A stretch of 64,000 nucleotides of DNA from CAVQBP01 sp963723205 (GCA_963723205.1 CAVRQC010000047.1:248001-312000), one strand, 5' to 3'; shown: positions 27,054 through 37,192, counted from the stretch's first letter. Notes: generated by a model from the letters alone, not told the origin. Numbers and translations: made by a program.

Positions 27054-27950
27054 ATGAAAACAAAAGTAATATTACAGACGAATTTCCCTAATTTAAATCT
27101 TGTTAAAAGAGGAAAAGTAAGGGATATATACGATGTAGGGGAAAATTTTTTAATAGTTTCTACCGACAGGCTCTCAGCTTTTGATGTTATCATGTCTCAG
27201 GGAATTCCAAATAAAGGGAAGGTATTAACCAAAATTTCTGAATTTTGGTTTAATCATACCAAGGATATTGTTGTAAATCACTTAATAAGTACATCGGTTA
27301 AGGATTTTCCTCAGGAGTGCCAGGAATATGCTGAAGACCTTGAAGGCCGTTCAATGCTTGTAAAAAAAGCAGAAGTAATCCCTATTGAATGTATCGTAAG
27401 AGGTTATATTACTGGCTCCGGTTGGAATGATTATAAAAAAACAGGAAAAATTTCCGGAATTGCATTATCTGAAGGACTGAAAGAATCTGAAAAATTTCCG
27501 GAACCTTTATTTACACCTTCCACTAAAGCTGAAGTTGGAACACATGATGAAAATATTTCTTTAAAAGAAGCAGAGAATATAGCAGATAAAGACACTCTCC
27601 AGAAAATTAAAAAATACACACTTGAAGTTTATATCAAAGCTGCAGATTATGCTTTAACAAAAGGGATAATAATAGCAGATACTAAGATGGAATTTGGTAT
27701 TTATAATAATGAAATAATTCTTGTTGATGAATTACTGACACCAGATTCATCGCGCTTTTGGCCTGAAGATAAATATGAAGTTGGTAAATCTCAGCAGAGC
27801 TATGATAAACAGTTTGTAAGAGATTATCTTCTGTCCATTAATTTTAATAAGCAGCCGCCTCCGCCGGTTTTACCGGAAGATGTAATTAACAAAACCAGTG
27901 AAAAGTACCTGGATGTTCTGTCTAAGCTGACTGGAGAAAAAATTTCTTAA
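27054..27950 (+). CDS. purC: SAICAR synthetase
   Basis: Phosphoribosylaminoimidazole-succinocarboxamide synthase joins aspartate to CAIR in purine synthesis. The 298-residue length fits the longer form of the family. Motifs include KRGKVRDIYDVG at the nucleotide loop, STDRLSAFDVIM, IPIECIVRGYITGSGW (about 110-125) and the late LVDELLTPDSSRFWP. It is followed with no gap by the DUF971 gene (stop at 27950, ATG at 27951). A strong promoter precedes it. Confidence 0.97.
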   Translation: MKTKVILQTNFPNLNLVKRGKVRDIYDVGENFLIVSTDRLSAFDVIMSQGIPNKGKVLTKISEFWFNHTKDIVVNHLISTSVKDFPQECQEYAEDLEGRSMLVKKAEVIPIECIVRGYITGSGWNDYKKTGKISGIALSEGLKESEKFPEPLFTPSTKAEVGTHDENISLKEAENIADKDTLQKIKKYTLEVYIKAADYALTKGIIIADTKMEFGIYNNEIILVDELLTPDSSRFWPEDKYEVGKSQQSYDKQFVRDYLLSINFNKQPPPPVLPEDVINKTSEKYLDVLSKLTGEKIS

Positions 27951-28244
27951 ATGATCCCTGTTCAAATAAAGATAACCGACAAAAAGAATCTTAAAATTAA
28001 TTGGGATGATGATTCGGAATCTTTAATCGAAATAAAAAAACTGCGCCGGTTTTGTCCTTGTGCTACTTGTGTATCTGAACGTGAAGAACAAGGGAAATAT
28101 TATATCCCCTTAATTTCCGAAGAGCAGACAATAATAAAAAACATTGAACAAGTTGGTAATTATGCAATCGGAATAACCTGGAAGGACGGACATAACACCG
28201 GAATTTATGAATATGGTTTTCTTAGGAAATTATCTGAAGAATAA
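27951..28244 (+). CDS. DUF971 protein
   Basis: A 97-residue protein of the DUF971 family, related to the N-terminal domain of gamma-butyrobetaine hydroxylases. The typical core RRFCPCATC (cysteines at about 32-37) is followed by a GNYAIGITWKDGHNTGIY segment. The cysteines could bind metal or a cluster, but no function is established. It sits directly after purC and 14 bases before pgsA, so it is in the same operon. Confidence 0.85.
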   Translation: MIPVQIKITDKKNLKINWDDDSESLIEIKKLRRFCPCATCVSEREEQGKYYIPLISEEQTIIKNIEQVGNYAIGITWKDGHNTGIYEYGFLRKLSEE

Positions 28245-28258
28245 ATTTTTTTAATTCA

Positions 28259-28855
28259 ATGATATTACCGAATCAATTAACAATATTAAGAATAATATTA
28301 ACCCCATTCTTTCTTGTTCTTTTTCTATCAGAAAATCCGGTGCTTAAACAAATTTCACTTGGTGTTTTTATTATTGCTGCTTTAACGGACTGGTATGACG
28401 GCTGGCTTGCAAGAAAATTCAATTATATTACTTCATGGGGAAGATTCTGGGATCCGCTTGCCGATAAAATTTTAACTTCGGCAGCTTTTCTTGGTTTTGC
28501 TTTCCTGAATATTTTACAGCTTTGGATGGTAATTATTATTCTAATCAGGGATCTTATGATTACTACTTTACGTGCGTATGCAGACTATAAAAAATCACCT
28601 TTCCCAACAAGCAACTATGCAAAATGGAAAACTTTTTTACAGATGTCCTTTTTATATTATCTTTTAATTGTATATGTGGGTCAAAATACAATTGAACTTT
28701 ATCAGGGTAACGAAAAAATTTTTGCGATTTTACTTAACCAACATTTCATTTATTTTACTATGCTGTTTATAACAGTCATAACATTCCATTCGGGGGTAAC
28801 TTATATTTATAAAAATCGGTTCCTGATTACTAAATTATTTGAACATGAAACTTAA
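28259..28855 (+). CDS. pgsA: CDP-diacylglycerol-glycerol-3-phosphate 3-phosphatidyltransferase
   Basis: PgsA makes phosphatidylglycerol phosphate in the inner membrane. The 198-residue protein has the CDP-alcohol phosphotransferase signature: DWYDGWLAR followed by GRFWDPLADK (about 41-66). Several membrane helices follow. The downstream pgpA overlaps its end by 11 bases, matching the next step of the pathway. Confidence 0.93.
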   Translation: MILPNQLTILRIILTPFFLVLFLSENPVLKQISLGVFIIAALTDWYDGWLARKFNYITSWGRFWDPLADKILTSAAFLGFAFLNILQLWMVIIILIRDLMITTLRAYADYKKSPFPTSNYAKWKTFLQMSFLYYLLIVYVGQNTIELYQGNEKIFAILLNQHFIYFTMLFITVITFHSGVTYIYKNRFLITKLFEHET

Positions 28856-29297
28856 CTTTTTTGAAAGACTGCTGGGTTCCGGGTTTTATACAGGTTATAT
28901 CCCTTTTATTTCAGGAACTTTCGGAAGTCTTGCTGCTTTAATAATTTATTATATACCCGGATTTGAAAATCCTTTAATATTGATTCCTGCTATAATTATT
29001 TTTACTTTCTATGGAATTTATGTAGGAAACAAATTTGAAAGAGTCTACGGAAAGGATCCATCCGAATGTACTATTGACGAAATTGTGGGGATGTGGATTA
29101 GTCTGTTGTTTTTACCAAAAATATTGTTAATATCATTATTCACTTTTTTGCTTTGGAGAATACTGGATATTATAAAACCATTTCCTGCCCGGAATTTTGA
29201 AAAATTGGAAGGGGGAGTGGGTATTATGCTAGATGATATTACTTCCGGTATTTATTCTCTTATAATTGTTCATATAATTTTAGTTATCTTTAAGTAG
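28845..29297 (+). CDS. pgpA: phosphatidylglycerophosphatase A
   Basis: PgpA removes the phosphate from phosphatidylglycerol phosphate. The 150-residue protein begins near LLGSGFYTGYIPFISGTFGS, contains the acidic CTIDEIVGMW region (about 83) and a late LDDITSGIYS, all family features. I chose ATG 28845; an in-frame TTG at 28839 is less likely. It overlaps pgsA and completes phosphatidylglycerol synthesis from the same transcript. Confidence 0.92.
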   Translation: MKLNFFERLLGSGFYTGYIPFISGTFGSLAALIIYYIPGFENPLILIPAIIIFTFYGIYVGNKFERVYGKDPSECTIDEIVGMWISLLFLPKILLISLFTFLLWRILDIIKPFPARNFEKLEGGVGIMLDDITSGIYSLIIVHIILVIFK

Positions 29298-29318
29298 TAC
29301 AAATTATTCTTTTTTGAA

Positions 29319-30572
29319 ATGGATGCTCATATAATCACAATAGGCGATGAAATTTTGACCGGACAGACATTAAATACTAATGCCGGGTTTATTGGGGAAA
29401 AGTTAGCTGATATCCAGGTAAATATTAAAAAAGCTACTATTGTTGGAGATAACGAAGAGGAGATCTTAAATGAATTTTCTGATGCCTGGGGGAACAATGA
29501 TCTTGTTATTGTTACCGGCGGATTAGGTCCTACGCATGATGATATTACAAGACAGTGTGTGGTTAAATTTTTTAATACGGAACTGGTAAAAAATGAAGAA
29601 GTACTGGATGATATAAAAGTTCTTTTCCAGAAATCAGGGAGAGAAGTTACAAAAGTTAATGAAAATCAGGCTTTAATTCCTAAAGAAGCGAAAGTTATCA
29701 GGAATACGCTGGGTACTGCTCCGGGAATGTGGATTGAAAAGAATGGTAAAATATTTATAGCTCTTCCCGGTGTTCCGTTTGAAATGATGACTATGATGAA
29801 AAATTATGTAATTCCTCATCTTGAAGAAAAGCTTCAAAAAAATACTGTAATAAAAAGATCAATACTTCAGACTACTGGAATATTTGAATCAGCGCTGTTT
29901 GAAAAATTAGGTGATATAAATGAACTTCTAAATGGATCAAAATTAGCTTTTCTTCCAACTCCGCAAGGTGTAAGGTTAAGGATAACAGTTGAAGAACCCA
30001 CGGAAGAAGTTGCAAAAAACAAATTAAGCGAAATAGAGCAGAAAATAAAAAGTAAAGTTGGAAGATTTATTTTTGCTGCAAATGATAATACCCTTGAAGA
30101 AGTTGTTGGAAGACTATTGAAAGAACGTGGATTAAAAATTGCTTTAGCAGAATCATGTACAGGTGGATATGTTTCTCACCTGTTAACAAATATCTCCGGA
30201 AGCAGCAATTATTTTGACCGGGGAATTGTATCATATAGTAATGCTGCTAAAGTGGAAATATTAAGGGTTAATGAAGATGCTATTGCAGAATATGGTGCTG
30301 TAAGTTTAGAAGTTGCCAGACAAATGGCTGAAGGTGCGAAAGCTACGAGTGGTGCCGATATTGGAGTATCAATAACTGGTATTCTAGGCCCTACCGGTGC
30401 TACACCCGGAAAACCAATCGGATTAGTTTATATAGGTTTGTGCGACGAAAAAGTTTGTACAGCTAAAAAATTTACATTTGGTGAAGATAGACTGGTTAAT
30501 AAAAAAAGAGCGGCTCAGGCTGCTCTGGAGATGGTGAGACGCTCACTTTTAGGTATTCCATACGATGACTAG
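29319..30572 (+). CDS. cinA: CinA, competence/damage-inducible protein
   Basis: A 417-residue two-domain protein. The N-terminal MocF-like domain starts DAHIITIGDEILTGQTLNTN and has the TGGLGPTHDD loop; the C-terminal nicotinamide-nucleotide amidase (PncC-like) domain has the catalytic Ser motif AESCTGGYVS (about 278) and GPTGATPGKP. CinA often neighbours recA and is linked with competence and NAD recycling. It overlaps thpR by eight bases. Confidence 0.94.
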   Translation: MDAHIITIGDEILTGQTLNTNAGFIGEKLADIQVNIKKATIVGDNEEEILNEFSDAWGNNDLVIVTGGLGPTHDDITRQCVVKFFNTELVKNEEVLDDIKVLFQKSGREVTKVNENQALIPKEAKVIRNTLGTAPGMWIEKNGKIFIALPGVPFEMMTMMKNYVIPHLEEKLQKNTVIKRSILQTTGIFESALFEKLGDINELLNGSKLAFLPTPQGVRLRITVEEPTEEVAKNKLSEIEQKIKSKVGRFIFAANDNTLEEVVGRLLKERGLKIALAESCTGGYVSHLLTNISGSSNYFDRGIVSYSNAAKVEILRVNEDAIAEYGAVSLEVARQMAEGAKATSGADIGVSITGILGPTGATPGKPIGLVYIGLCDEKVCTAKKFTFGEDRLVNKKRAAQAALEMVRRSLLGIPYDD

Positions 30573-31128
30573 GCTTTTTGTTGCTCTCAAAATTCCTAAT
30601 GAAATCAAAAAGAAAATATTTGAACTTAGAAATGAAATACTGCCTGAATGGGGAAAATATAAATGGGAGAAAGAAGATAAAATACATCTTACTTTGAAAT
30701 TTATCGGTGAAGTAGATGATAATAAAGTAGGGCAGATTTCTCAATCGTTAAATTTTATTGAAAATTATTTTAAATTTGATTGCAGGCTTTCCCGTTTTGG
30801 TTTTTTTTCCAAAAAGGGAGCAGCGAAAATTCTTTGGGTAGGGTTTTCTGCTGATAATGTCCTTTTTAATCTGGTAGAAAAAATAAATGATATTCTTAAA
30901 CCATTATCAATTCCGAAAGAAGAACGGAAGTTTAAATCGCATTTAACTTTATTAAGAATAAAAAACCAAGACTCTTATAGGTTCCCGGTAAAAGTCTTTG
31001 AAGAATTTACGATACCCGAAATTAAATTTACAGCGGACGAAGCGTTACTAATTAAAAGTGAACTTTTGCCGGAAACATCTAAATACACTGTAATAAAAAA
31101 ATATAAATTAAAAGATATGGAGGAATAA
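30565..31128 (+). CDS. thpR: RNA 2',3'-cyclic phosphodiesterase
   Basis: A 187-residue member of the 2H phosphoesterase (LigT/ThpR) family. Both catalytic HxTx motifs are present: HLTLKFIG (about 42) and HLTLLRI (about 130). It acts on 2',3'-cyclic ends of RNA. It lies between cinA and recA with overlaps on both sides (stop TAATG joins recA), an order seen in many Bacteroidota and other genomes. Confidence 0.9.
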   Translation: MTRLFVALKIPNEIKKKIFELRNEILPEWGKYKWEKEDKIHLTLKFIGEVDDNKVGQISQSLNFIENYFKFDCRLSRFGFFSKKGAAKILWVGFSADNVLFNLVEKINDILKPLSIPKEERKFKSHLTLLRIKNQDSYRFPVKVFEEFTIPEIKFTADEALLIKSELLPETSKYTVIKKYKLKDMEE

Positions 31129-32207
31129 TGGCTTCTGATAAAAATGCACTGTCACCCGACAGGGATCAAAAAATGAAGATTATTGAAGATGCAATTTCGA
31201 CGATAGAAAAAACTTACGGTAAAGGTTCAATAATGAAATTGGGAGACGGGGTTATAAACCAAATTGAATCTATACCAACCGGTGCACTTTCCCTTGATTA
31301 TGCTTTGGGAATTGGCGGAATTCCAAGAGGAAGAGTTACTGAAGTTTATGGACCTGAATCAAGCGGTAAAACTACTTTATGTTTGCACGTAATTGCTGAA
31401 GCACAGAAGACAGGTGGATTAGCAGCTTTTATAGATGCTGAACATGCACTTGATGTTCAATATGCAAAAAGACTTGGTGTTGATACTGCAAATCTTCTAC
31501 TTTCGCAGCCGGATTTTGGTGAGCAAGCCCTGGAAATTACAGATACACTAGTTAGAAGTAATGCTCTTGATATTATTGTAATTGATTCAGTTGCAGCACT
31601 CGTTCCGCGTTCTGAAATTGAAGGAGAAATGGGAGATGCTACAATGGCTGTGCAGGCAAGGTTAATGTCGCAAGCCCTTAGAAAACTAACCGGAGCAATT
31701 TCGAAATCGAAGACCGCTGTAATATTTATTAATCAGTTAAGAAGTAAAATTGGAATCATGTTCGGAAATCCGGAAACAACTACCGGGGGTAATGCTCTCA
31801 AATTCTATGCATCACTCCGGCTTGATATCAGGAGAATTGCCGCCATAAAAGATGGTACAGATGTAGTCGGAAACAGAACAAAAGTGAAAATAGTAAAAAG
31901 TAAAGTTGCTCCTCCTTTTAAAGAAGTTGAATTTGATATTCTTTATAACGAAGGGATTAGCAAAACCGGGGATCTTTTGGATTTTGCTGTTAATTTAGGA
32001 ATCATCAAAAAAAGCGGTGCATGGTTTACTTTCAATGATGAAAGATATCAGGGACGCGAACAATTTCGTCAGAAAATGATAGAAAATCCCGAACTAAATA
32101 TTAAACTGGAAAAAGAAGTAAAAACGAAGTTAGGAATAAGTAAAGAAAACACAGAAAAAGAAACTCAGGAAGAAAAAACCGGGAAAGATAAAAAAAGTTC
32201 AAAATAA
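31128..32207 (+). CDS. recA: recombinase RecA
   Basis: The central strand-exchange ATPase. The 359-residue protein has Walker A GPESSGKTT (about 77-85), Walker B region LDIIVIDSVAALVP (about 150), the VQARLMSQALRKL helix, loop L2 around GNPETTTGGNALKFYAS and an acidic/Lys-rich C-terminal tail. ATG overlaps the thpR stop as TAATG, and GGAGG lies just before it. A large inverted repeat follows its stop. Confidence 0.98.
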   Translation: MASDKNALSPDRDQKMKIIEDAISTIEKTYGKGSIMKLGDGVINQIESIPTGALSLDYALGIGGIPRGRVTEVYGPESSGKTTLCLHVIAEAQKTGGLAAFIDAEHALDVQYAKRLGVDTANLLLSQPDFGEQALEITDTLVRSNALDIIVIDSVAALVPRSEIEGEMGDATMAVQARLMSQALRKLTGAISKSKTAVIFINQLRSKIGIMFGNPETTTGGNALKFYASLRLDIRRIAAIKDGTDVVGNRTKVKIVKSKVAPPFKEVEFDILYNEGISKTGDLLDFAVNLGIIKKSGAWFTFNDERYQGREQFRQKMIENPELNIKLEKEVKTKLGISKENTEKETQEEKTGKDKKSSK

Positions 32208-32596
32208 TCCTGCAAGTTTTTAAGCCGCTAATTATCACGAATCTCAATAACTTGTTTTAATTTTTTCGTGATAATTAGTGGTTGTGTTGAGCTATTTTAA
32301 ATTAATCACTCATAACCAAAATTCCACTATGAGTAATTTATTTGAAATATATCACTCCTACGGAGTTAAAGCCCCTTTTGTTTGAACGTTGTTAATAATA
32401 TTCCACTCCTATCGGAATTATAAAGCAGCAATTAGTGTGTTGATGAAAAATTTGAGGGACAATCTTCAGAATTAATTTTTTAAAATCTAATTATTTCGAA
32501 AACACCTTTAGGTGTTAAATATTATTAGATAAATATATAAATAAAAACAACAGAACCCCTTTAGGGGTGACATATTAGATACCTTAATCAGATCAA
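32208..32596. repeat. recA-recX spacer filled with palindromic repeats
   Basis: This spacer holds an inverted repeat 32225-32241 / 32265-32281 (ccgctaattatcacgaa and ttcgtgataattagtgg), whose right arm recurs exactly at 39197-39213. It also holds short palindromes ACTCCTACGGAGT (32354-32366), AACACCTTTAGGTGTT (32501-32516) and ACCCCTTTAGGGGT (32555-32568). The short palindromes resemble those at 47.9-48.3 kb. They are best read as dispersed REP-like elements; the first hairpin may also end recA transcription. Confidence 0.7.
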
Positions 32597-33238
32597 ATGA
32601 AAATAAGCAAGATCGTTAAAAAAGATTCCAAAAATGTCTCGATTAATCTGGATAACGATAATGTAATTTTTATTGATTATGAAGTATTTGTAAAAAGCGG
32701 TTTACGAAAGAATGATAATATTTCCGAAAATCAAATAGATTCCTTGATAAAAGAAAACCAAAGGTTTGCAGTTAAGCAGAGAGCATTTCGATATCTTGGC
32801 AGAAGACTCCTTTCTGAAAATGAACTCCGGATAAAATTAAAACTAAAAAAATATGATGAAAATATAATTAATGAAATTATTGAAGATCTGAAAGAAAAAA
32901 AATATCTGAACGATCTTGAATTCGCAAATGTTTTTTCATCTGAAAATATCCGGAATAAATTTTGGGGAAAGAATAAAGTAAAAGCAGAACTAATGAGGAG
33001 AGGTATTAATAATGAAATCATTTCACAGGTCTTATCGGAAAAATTCCCTGAAGGGAATGATTTGAATAATGCCATCGGGTTAGCTAAAAAAAAATATCAG
33101 CTGCTCTCCAAAAGAAACCTGGAGCATAAAAAAATTAAAGAAAAAATGATTTCGTTTCTGTTTTCAAAAGGATATGATTATGAAGTGATAAAAGAAGCAT
33201 TAGAACAAATAATTAAAAATGAGGATCTGGAGAGTTGA
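32597..33238 (+). CDS. recX: regulatory protein RecX
   Basis: RecX inhibits RecA filaments. The 213-residue protein has the three-helix repeats typical of the family: AFRYLGRRLLSENELRIKL (about 62), DLKEKKYLNDLEFANVFSSE (about 97) and RRGINNEIISQVL (about 134). It follows recA at a distance of 390 bp because of the repeat-filled spacer, so it may not be cotranscribed. Confidence 0.88.
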   Translation: MKISKIVKKDSKNVSINLDNDNVIFIDYEVFVKSGLRKNDNISENQIDSLIKENQRFAVKQRAFRYLGRRLLSENELRIKLKLKKYDENIINEIIEDLKEKKYLNDLEFANVFSSENIRNKFWGKNKVKAELMRRGINNEIISQVLSEKFPEGNDLNNAIGLAKKKYQLLSKRNLEHKKIKEKMISFLFSKGYDYEVIKEALEQIIKNEDLES

Positions 33239-33356
33239 CAACCAGGATGCTCGATACTGGATCCTCGATTTCATCCAGCATCGAGAATCTGAGAGATAAA
33301 TTTTTTTATTTCGAATGGAAAGAATCCATAAAACGCATAAATTAAGTTAGTGACAT
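33239..33356. repeat. recX downstream spacer with degenerate repeat
   Basis: The words ggatgctcgatactggatcc and atccagcatcgagaatc are imperfect inverted copies of each other, a low-complexity repeat style seen in spacers of Bacteroidetes-lineage genomes. They may form a hairpin between the convergent recX and Nudix genes. Confidence 0.45.
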
Positions 33357-33767
33357 TTACTTTACTTTATTCCCAAGCGACATTATCATATCCGAAACTT
33401 CAGGGAAAGATACTGTTTCAGCTGCTTCTTTAATAGAGTACCACTTCCTCTTTCTTAAATTTTTTTCCGGGTAATCATCAAGAATTTTTATTACTTCCAT
33501 TGAGAATATTTTAACATACTGTTTCCCAATAGATCTTTTTACGGAATAAGAGCCAAGCTCGATTGTCTCATTTGAGCCTATTACACCTGCTTCCTCGTAT
33601 GCTTCTTTTTTTGCAGATTCAAAAGGTGTTAAATTAAATTCGACATACCCCTTTGGTACTATCCATCTCTTTTTCTTTATTGATGTGATTAATAACACCT
33701 CATAGCTATTCTCTTTTTTTCTAAAAGGCACAACTCCGGATTGATTAAAATTAAATTCTATTTCCAA
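33357..33767 (-). CDS. Nudix hydrolase
   Basis: A 136-residue Nudix protein of the diphosphoinositol/diadenosine polyphosphate type. The box reads GYVEFNLTPFESAKKEAYEE then AG: the EAYEEAG metal-binding core is kept, but the first conserved Glu is Leu and the Arg is Lys. The WIVPKGYVE lead-in and VVPFRKKENSYEVLLIT start are family-like. It stands alone on the minus strand, convergent with recX and divergent from the LuxR gene. Substrate unknown. Confidence 0.82.
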   Translation of the reverse strand: MEIEFNFNQSGVVPFRKKENSYEVLLITSIKKKRWIVPKGYVEFNLTPFESAKKEAYEEAGVIGSNETIELGSYSVKRSIGKQYVKIFSMEVIKILDDYPEKNLRKRKWYSIKEAAETVSFPEVSDMIMSLGNKVK

Positions 33768-34040
33768 TTTGCGGCTATATATTTATTTTGTAAAGATTTT
33801 CTTTTATATTAAAATGTTCCCGTACTAATCAATACAACTTTTCCCAATTAGTACTCTAAAATATTTTTTATTTATTAAAATAAAAAATGATTAATGCATT
33901 TTTCTTGAAAAAAAAGATCTGTTTACATTTTAAAATGTTAATTATATAGAAATCGACATAATCAATCAAATATTAATTATTCCAAATAATAATAAAAAAT
34001 AAATACTGACACTTTAATTAAATCAGAAGCAGGTAACCAG

Positions 34041-36647
34041 ATGGAATTACTTGAACGTGCCGGATATATAAAGGAATTAAATGACGTCTTCAGCAATTTA
34101 TCCGGCGGCAATGGATATGTGGTAATAATATCGGGCGAAGCAGGTATAGGTAAGACCACACTGATTGAAAAATTTTTAAAGGATATTAAAGATAAAACAA
34201 ATATACTATGGGGGGCATGTGATGCATTATTTACTCCCCGGCCTTTAGGCCCGCTTTACGATATAGCTGCACAATTAAATAATGGCTTGTTAAATCTTTT
34301 AAATAACCAGGCAGAACGGGCAACAATTTTCACAAAGTTCCTTCAAAATCTTCAGGAAAGCGAATTACCTAATATTTTAATAATTGAAGATGTTCACTGG
34401 GCAGATGAATCTACGCTTGATCTGATAAAATTTTTAGCCAGAAGAACTAACAGATTAAATTCACTTTTTATAATTTCATATCGTGATGACGAAATTGGTC
34501 CTGAACATCCGTTAAGATTTGTTCTTGGAGATATTAATTCAAAAAATTCGAACAAATTTAAACTTACAGCTTTATCTGAAAAAACCGTAAATGAACTGGC
34601 AAATTTACACGGAATAAAGAATCTTTTTCAGATAACGGGAGGCAATCCTTTTTTAATTACCGAACTATTAAGCAGTAAAGATGAAGGAGTTCCTTCTACA
34701 ATTAAGGATTCAATATTAACAAGGATTTCCCGCTTATCAAATGAAGCAAGAGAATATGTTGAACTTGTTTCAATAATACCCACACGTGCTGAAAAATGGC
34801 TTATTAATGAAGTTAAGCCTGTTAAACCCGAAACACCTGAAGAGTGTTTTAATTCCGGAATTCTACGTTTAGAAAATAATACAGTTTCATTCAGGCATGA
34901 ATTAAGCAGGATGGCTGTTGAAGATTCATTAACAGAATCTAAACGGCAAATTTTCAATGAAAAAGTACTGCAGATATTTCTTAAACAAAAAAAGATAGAT
35001 AATTATTTAGCTAGAATAATTCATCACGCTGAACAAGCTCGTAATAAAATGGTAATTATAAAATATGCTCCGCAGGCAGCCAGGCAGGCTTCGAAATTGG
35101 GAGCCCACCTCCTGGCCGCTAACCATTATCAAAATGTATTAAGATATGTAGAAGAGCTTTCAATAGAAAGCAAACTTGATATTTATGAAAGCAAATCATA
35201 TGAATGCTATCTTAATGGAAAAGTTGAAGAGGGTATTAAAGATGGAGAGATGGTGCTCAGGCTATTGAATGTATATTCCGATCCTGTACGTCAGGGAGAA
35301 AATTACAGACGAATTTCAAGAATGTTATGGTATAATTGTAATGATATTAAGGCTGAAGAATATGTTGATAAAGCAATAGAAATTTTGGAAAAACAGCCGC
35401 CCGGAAAAGGACTTGCGATGGCTTACAGTAATAAATCACAGACATATATGTTAAGAGAGGAAACCGAACGGGCACTATATTGGGGAGAAAAGGCTGTTAA
35501 ACTTGCTAGGAAGTTGAAAGACAAGGATATTGAAGCTCATGCTCTCAATAATATCGGAACTGCCGGAATGTTTATAGGTGATTTCTCCGGAGAAGAACAT
35601 CTTAAGAAGAGTCTCCAAATATCCTTACAAAACGATTTTGTTGAACATACTATGAGAGCCTACATAAATCTGGGTTGTGCATTACTTCAAAAGAGAGATC
35701 TCCAGAAGGCAAATAAATATTTTACGGAAGGATCCGAATACTGCAGTAATAAAGACTTATATACATTAATATTGTGTATGGCAGCTCACCATGCTAATGT
35801 TAAATTATATCTCGGTAAATGGGATGAAGCAGCCGAAATTGCAAACTCGGTTTTTCAAAATGAAAATGTACCGGAAGGAAATAAGATAATCCCGCTTTTT
35901 ATAATAGGTATTATAAGAGCAAGACGAGGTGACCCGGGTGCAATGAATCTGCTTCATGATTCCAACCGCCTGGCAGCTGGTATGAGAGAGATGGATAAAA
36001 TTGTAACTATAAAAGCTGCAACTGCAGAAGCGTACTGGCTTAAAAATAAATTAAACGATATCTCAGAGGAGATTGAGTCGCTTTATTTAAATATTCAACA
36101 CACAAAAAATCCATGGTATATTGGAGCTCTTGCATACTGGTTATGGAAAGCCGGCAGATTAAAAACAATTCCTGAAATAATTGCACAACCGTATTTATTC
36201 CAGATTAAAGGAAATTGGCAATCGGCGGCTGAGTTGTGGGAAAAGTTAGAGTGTCCTTATGAAAAAGCTTTGGCGCTAAGTGAAGGAGACGAACAGGCTA
36301 TGAAAAGAGCAATTGAAATTTTAGAAGACATGGGCGCGTCTGCTGCTGCACAACTTATTAAACAAAAAATGAGAGAACTCGGGATGAAGAAAATTCCCAA
36401 AGGACATAGAAGAACAACTAGAAAAAATCCGGCGGGATTGACAATAAGGCAAATGGAAGTATTAAAACTTTTAGGAAAAGGTTTAAGCAATATTGAAATT
36501 GGTAATCAGCTTTACATTTCACCTAAAACGGTTGATCATCATGTATCGGCAATTTTATCTAAATTAAATATTCATTCCAGAAATGAAGCCGCATCTTTTG
36601 CGCATTCCAAAGATCTGTTCGATAAAATAGGGAATGATATAAGATGA
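34041..36647 (+). CDS. LuxR-family regulator with N-terminal ATPase (LAL/MalT-like)
   Basis: An 868-residue STAND-type regulator. Residues about 5-165 form an AAA-type ATPase with Walker A GEAGIGKTT (33-41) and Walker B LIIEDVHWADE (about 114). The middle has TPR-like helical repeats (about 400-720) for ligand or partner binding, and the C-terminus (about 800-860) is a GerE-type HTH (TIRQMEVLKLLGKGLSNIEI, then ISPKTVDHHVSAILSKL). Such large ATP-binding LuxR proteins act as switch regulators. The 3' end of the gene is duplicated at 37193. Target genes are unknown; the DUF4242 genes downstream are candidates. Confidence 0.88.
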   Translation: MELLERAGYIKELNDVFSNLSGGNGYVVIISGEAGIGKTTLIEKFLKDIKDKTNILWGACDALFTPRPLGPLYDIAAQLNNGLLNLLNNQAERATIFTKFLQNLQESELPNILIIEDVHWADESTLDLIKFLARRTNRLNSLFIISYRDDEIGPEHPLRFVLGDINSKNSNKFKLTALSEKTVNELANLHGIKNLFQITGGNPFLITELLSSKDEGVPSTIKDSILTRISRLSNEAREYVELVSIIPTRAEKWLINEVKPVKPETPEECFNSGILRLENNTVSFRHELSRMAVEDSLTESKRQIFNEKVLQIFLKQKKIDNYLARIIHHAEQARNKMVIIKYAPQAARQASKLGAHLLAANHYQNVLRYVEELSIESKLDIYESKSYECYLNGKVEEGIKDGEMVLRLLNVYSDPVRQGENYRRISRMLWYNCNDIKAEEYVDKAIEILEKQPPGKGLAMAYSNKSQTYMLREETERALYWGEKAVKLARKLKDKDIEAHALNNIGTAGMFIGDFSGEEHLKKSLQISLQNDFVEHTMRAYINLGCALLQKRDLQKANKYFTEGSEYCSNKDLYTLILCMAAHHANVKLYLGKWDEAAEIANSVFQNENVPEGNKIIPLFIIGIIRARRGDPGAMNLLHDSNRLAAGMREMDKIVTIKAATAEAYWLKNKLNDISEEIESLYLNIQHTKNPWYIGALAYWLWKAGRLKTIPEIIAQPYLFQIKGNWQSAAELWEKLECPYEKALALSEGDEQAMKRAIEILEDMGASAAAQLIKQKMRELGMKKIPKGHRRTTRKNPAGLTIRQMEVLKLLGKGLSNIEIGNQLYISPKTVDHHVSAILSKLNIHSRNEAASFAHSKDLFDKIGNDIR

Positions 36648-37192
36648 AATAGGGGAACTCCAGATTTCATCCTCCTTATAAAAACGTAAGTTTACTCCGT
36701 CATTAAAATACACAACTCATAATACAGTTGTTTTTTCCTGACTTATCCACAAAGATAGAGTCTCTCAAAATAATCTTGCCTCTCAGCTTTTACTTTTCTT
36801 ATCTTAAGAAAAGTAACAAAAGAACATGCACTTTAAAAGAAATTCTAAAATTATACTTCTCATGTTTTATCCTGTCTAGTATATATAAAGAAAAATAACT
36901 CAGTCGCTACTCTCCTTCAAACAGATTTTTCTTTCTGTCTTATCGTTTTATTCTCAGCAATGTCTTTCAGTATAATTTTTTAACGAATTTCTTTTAATGT
37001 GCGGATTAATGAACACGACATTACATTTGTTATTCTATCCTTTTTAGTGATTAAAGAATAACTTTTTTACTTTAAGCGATACTTAATATTAGGGGTAAGC
37101 CTATCAGTGTGCTAAATTACTATTTTGGCGACCTGAGTTATCAAAAAACAATAACTTAATTCTTAAAATATTTCTACAGTATAGTTCGAAAT

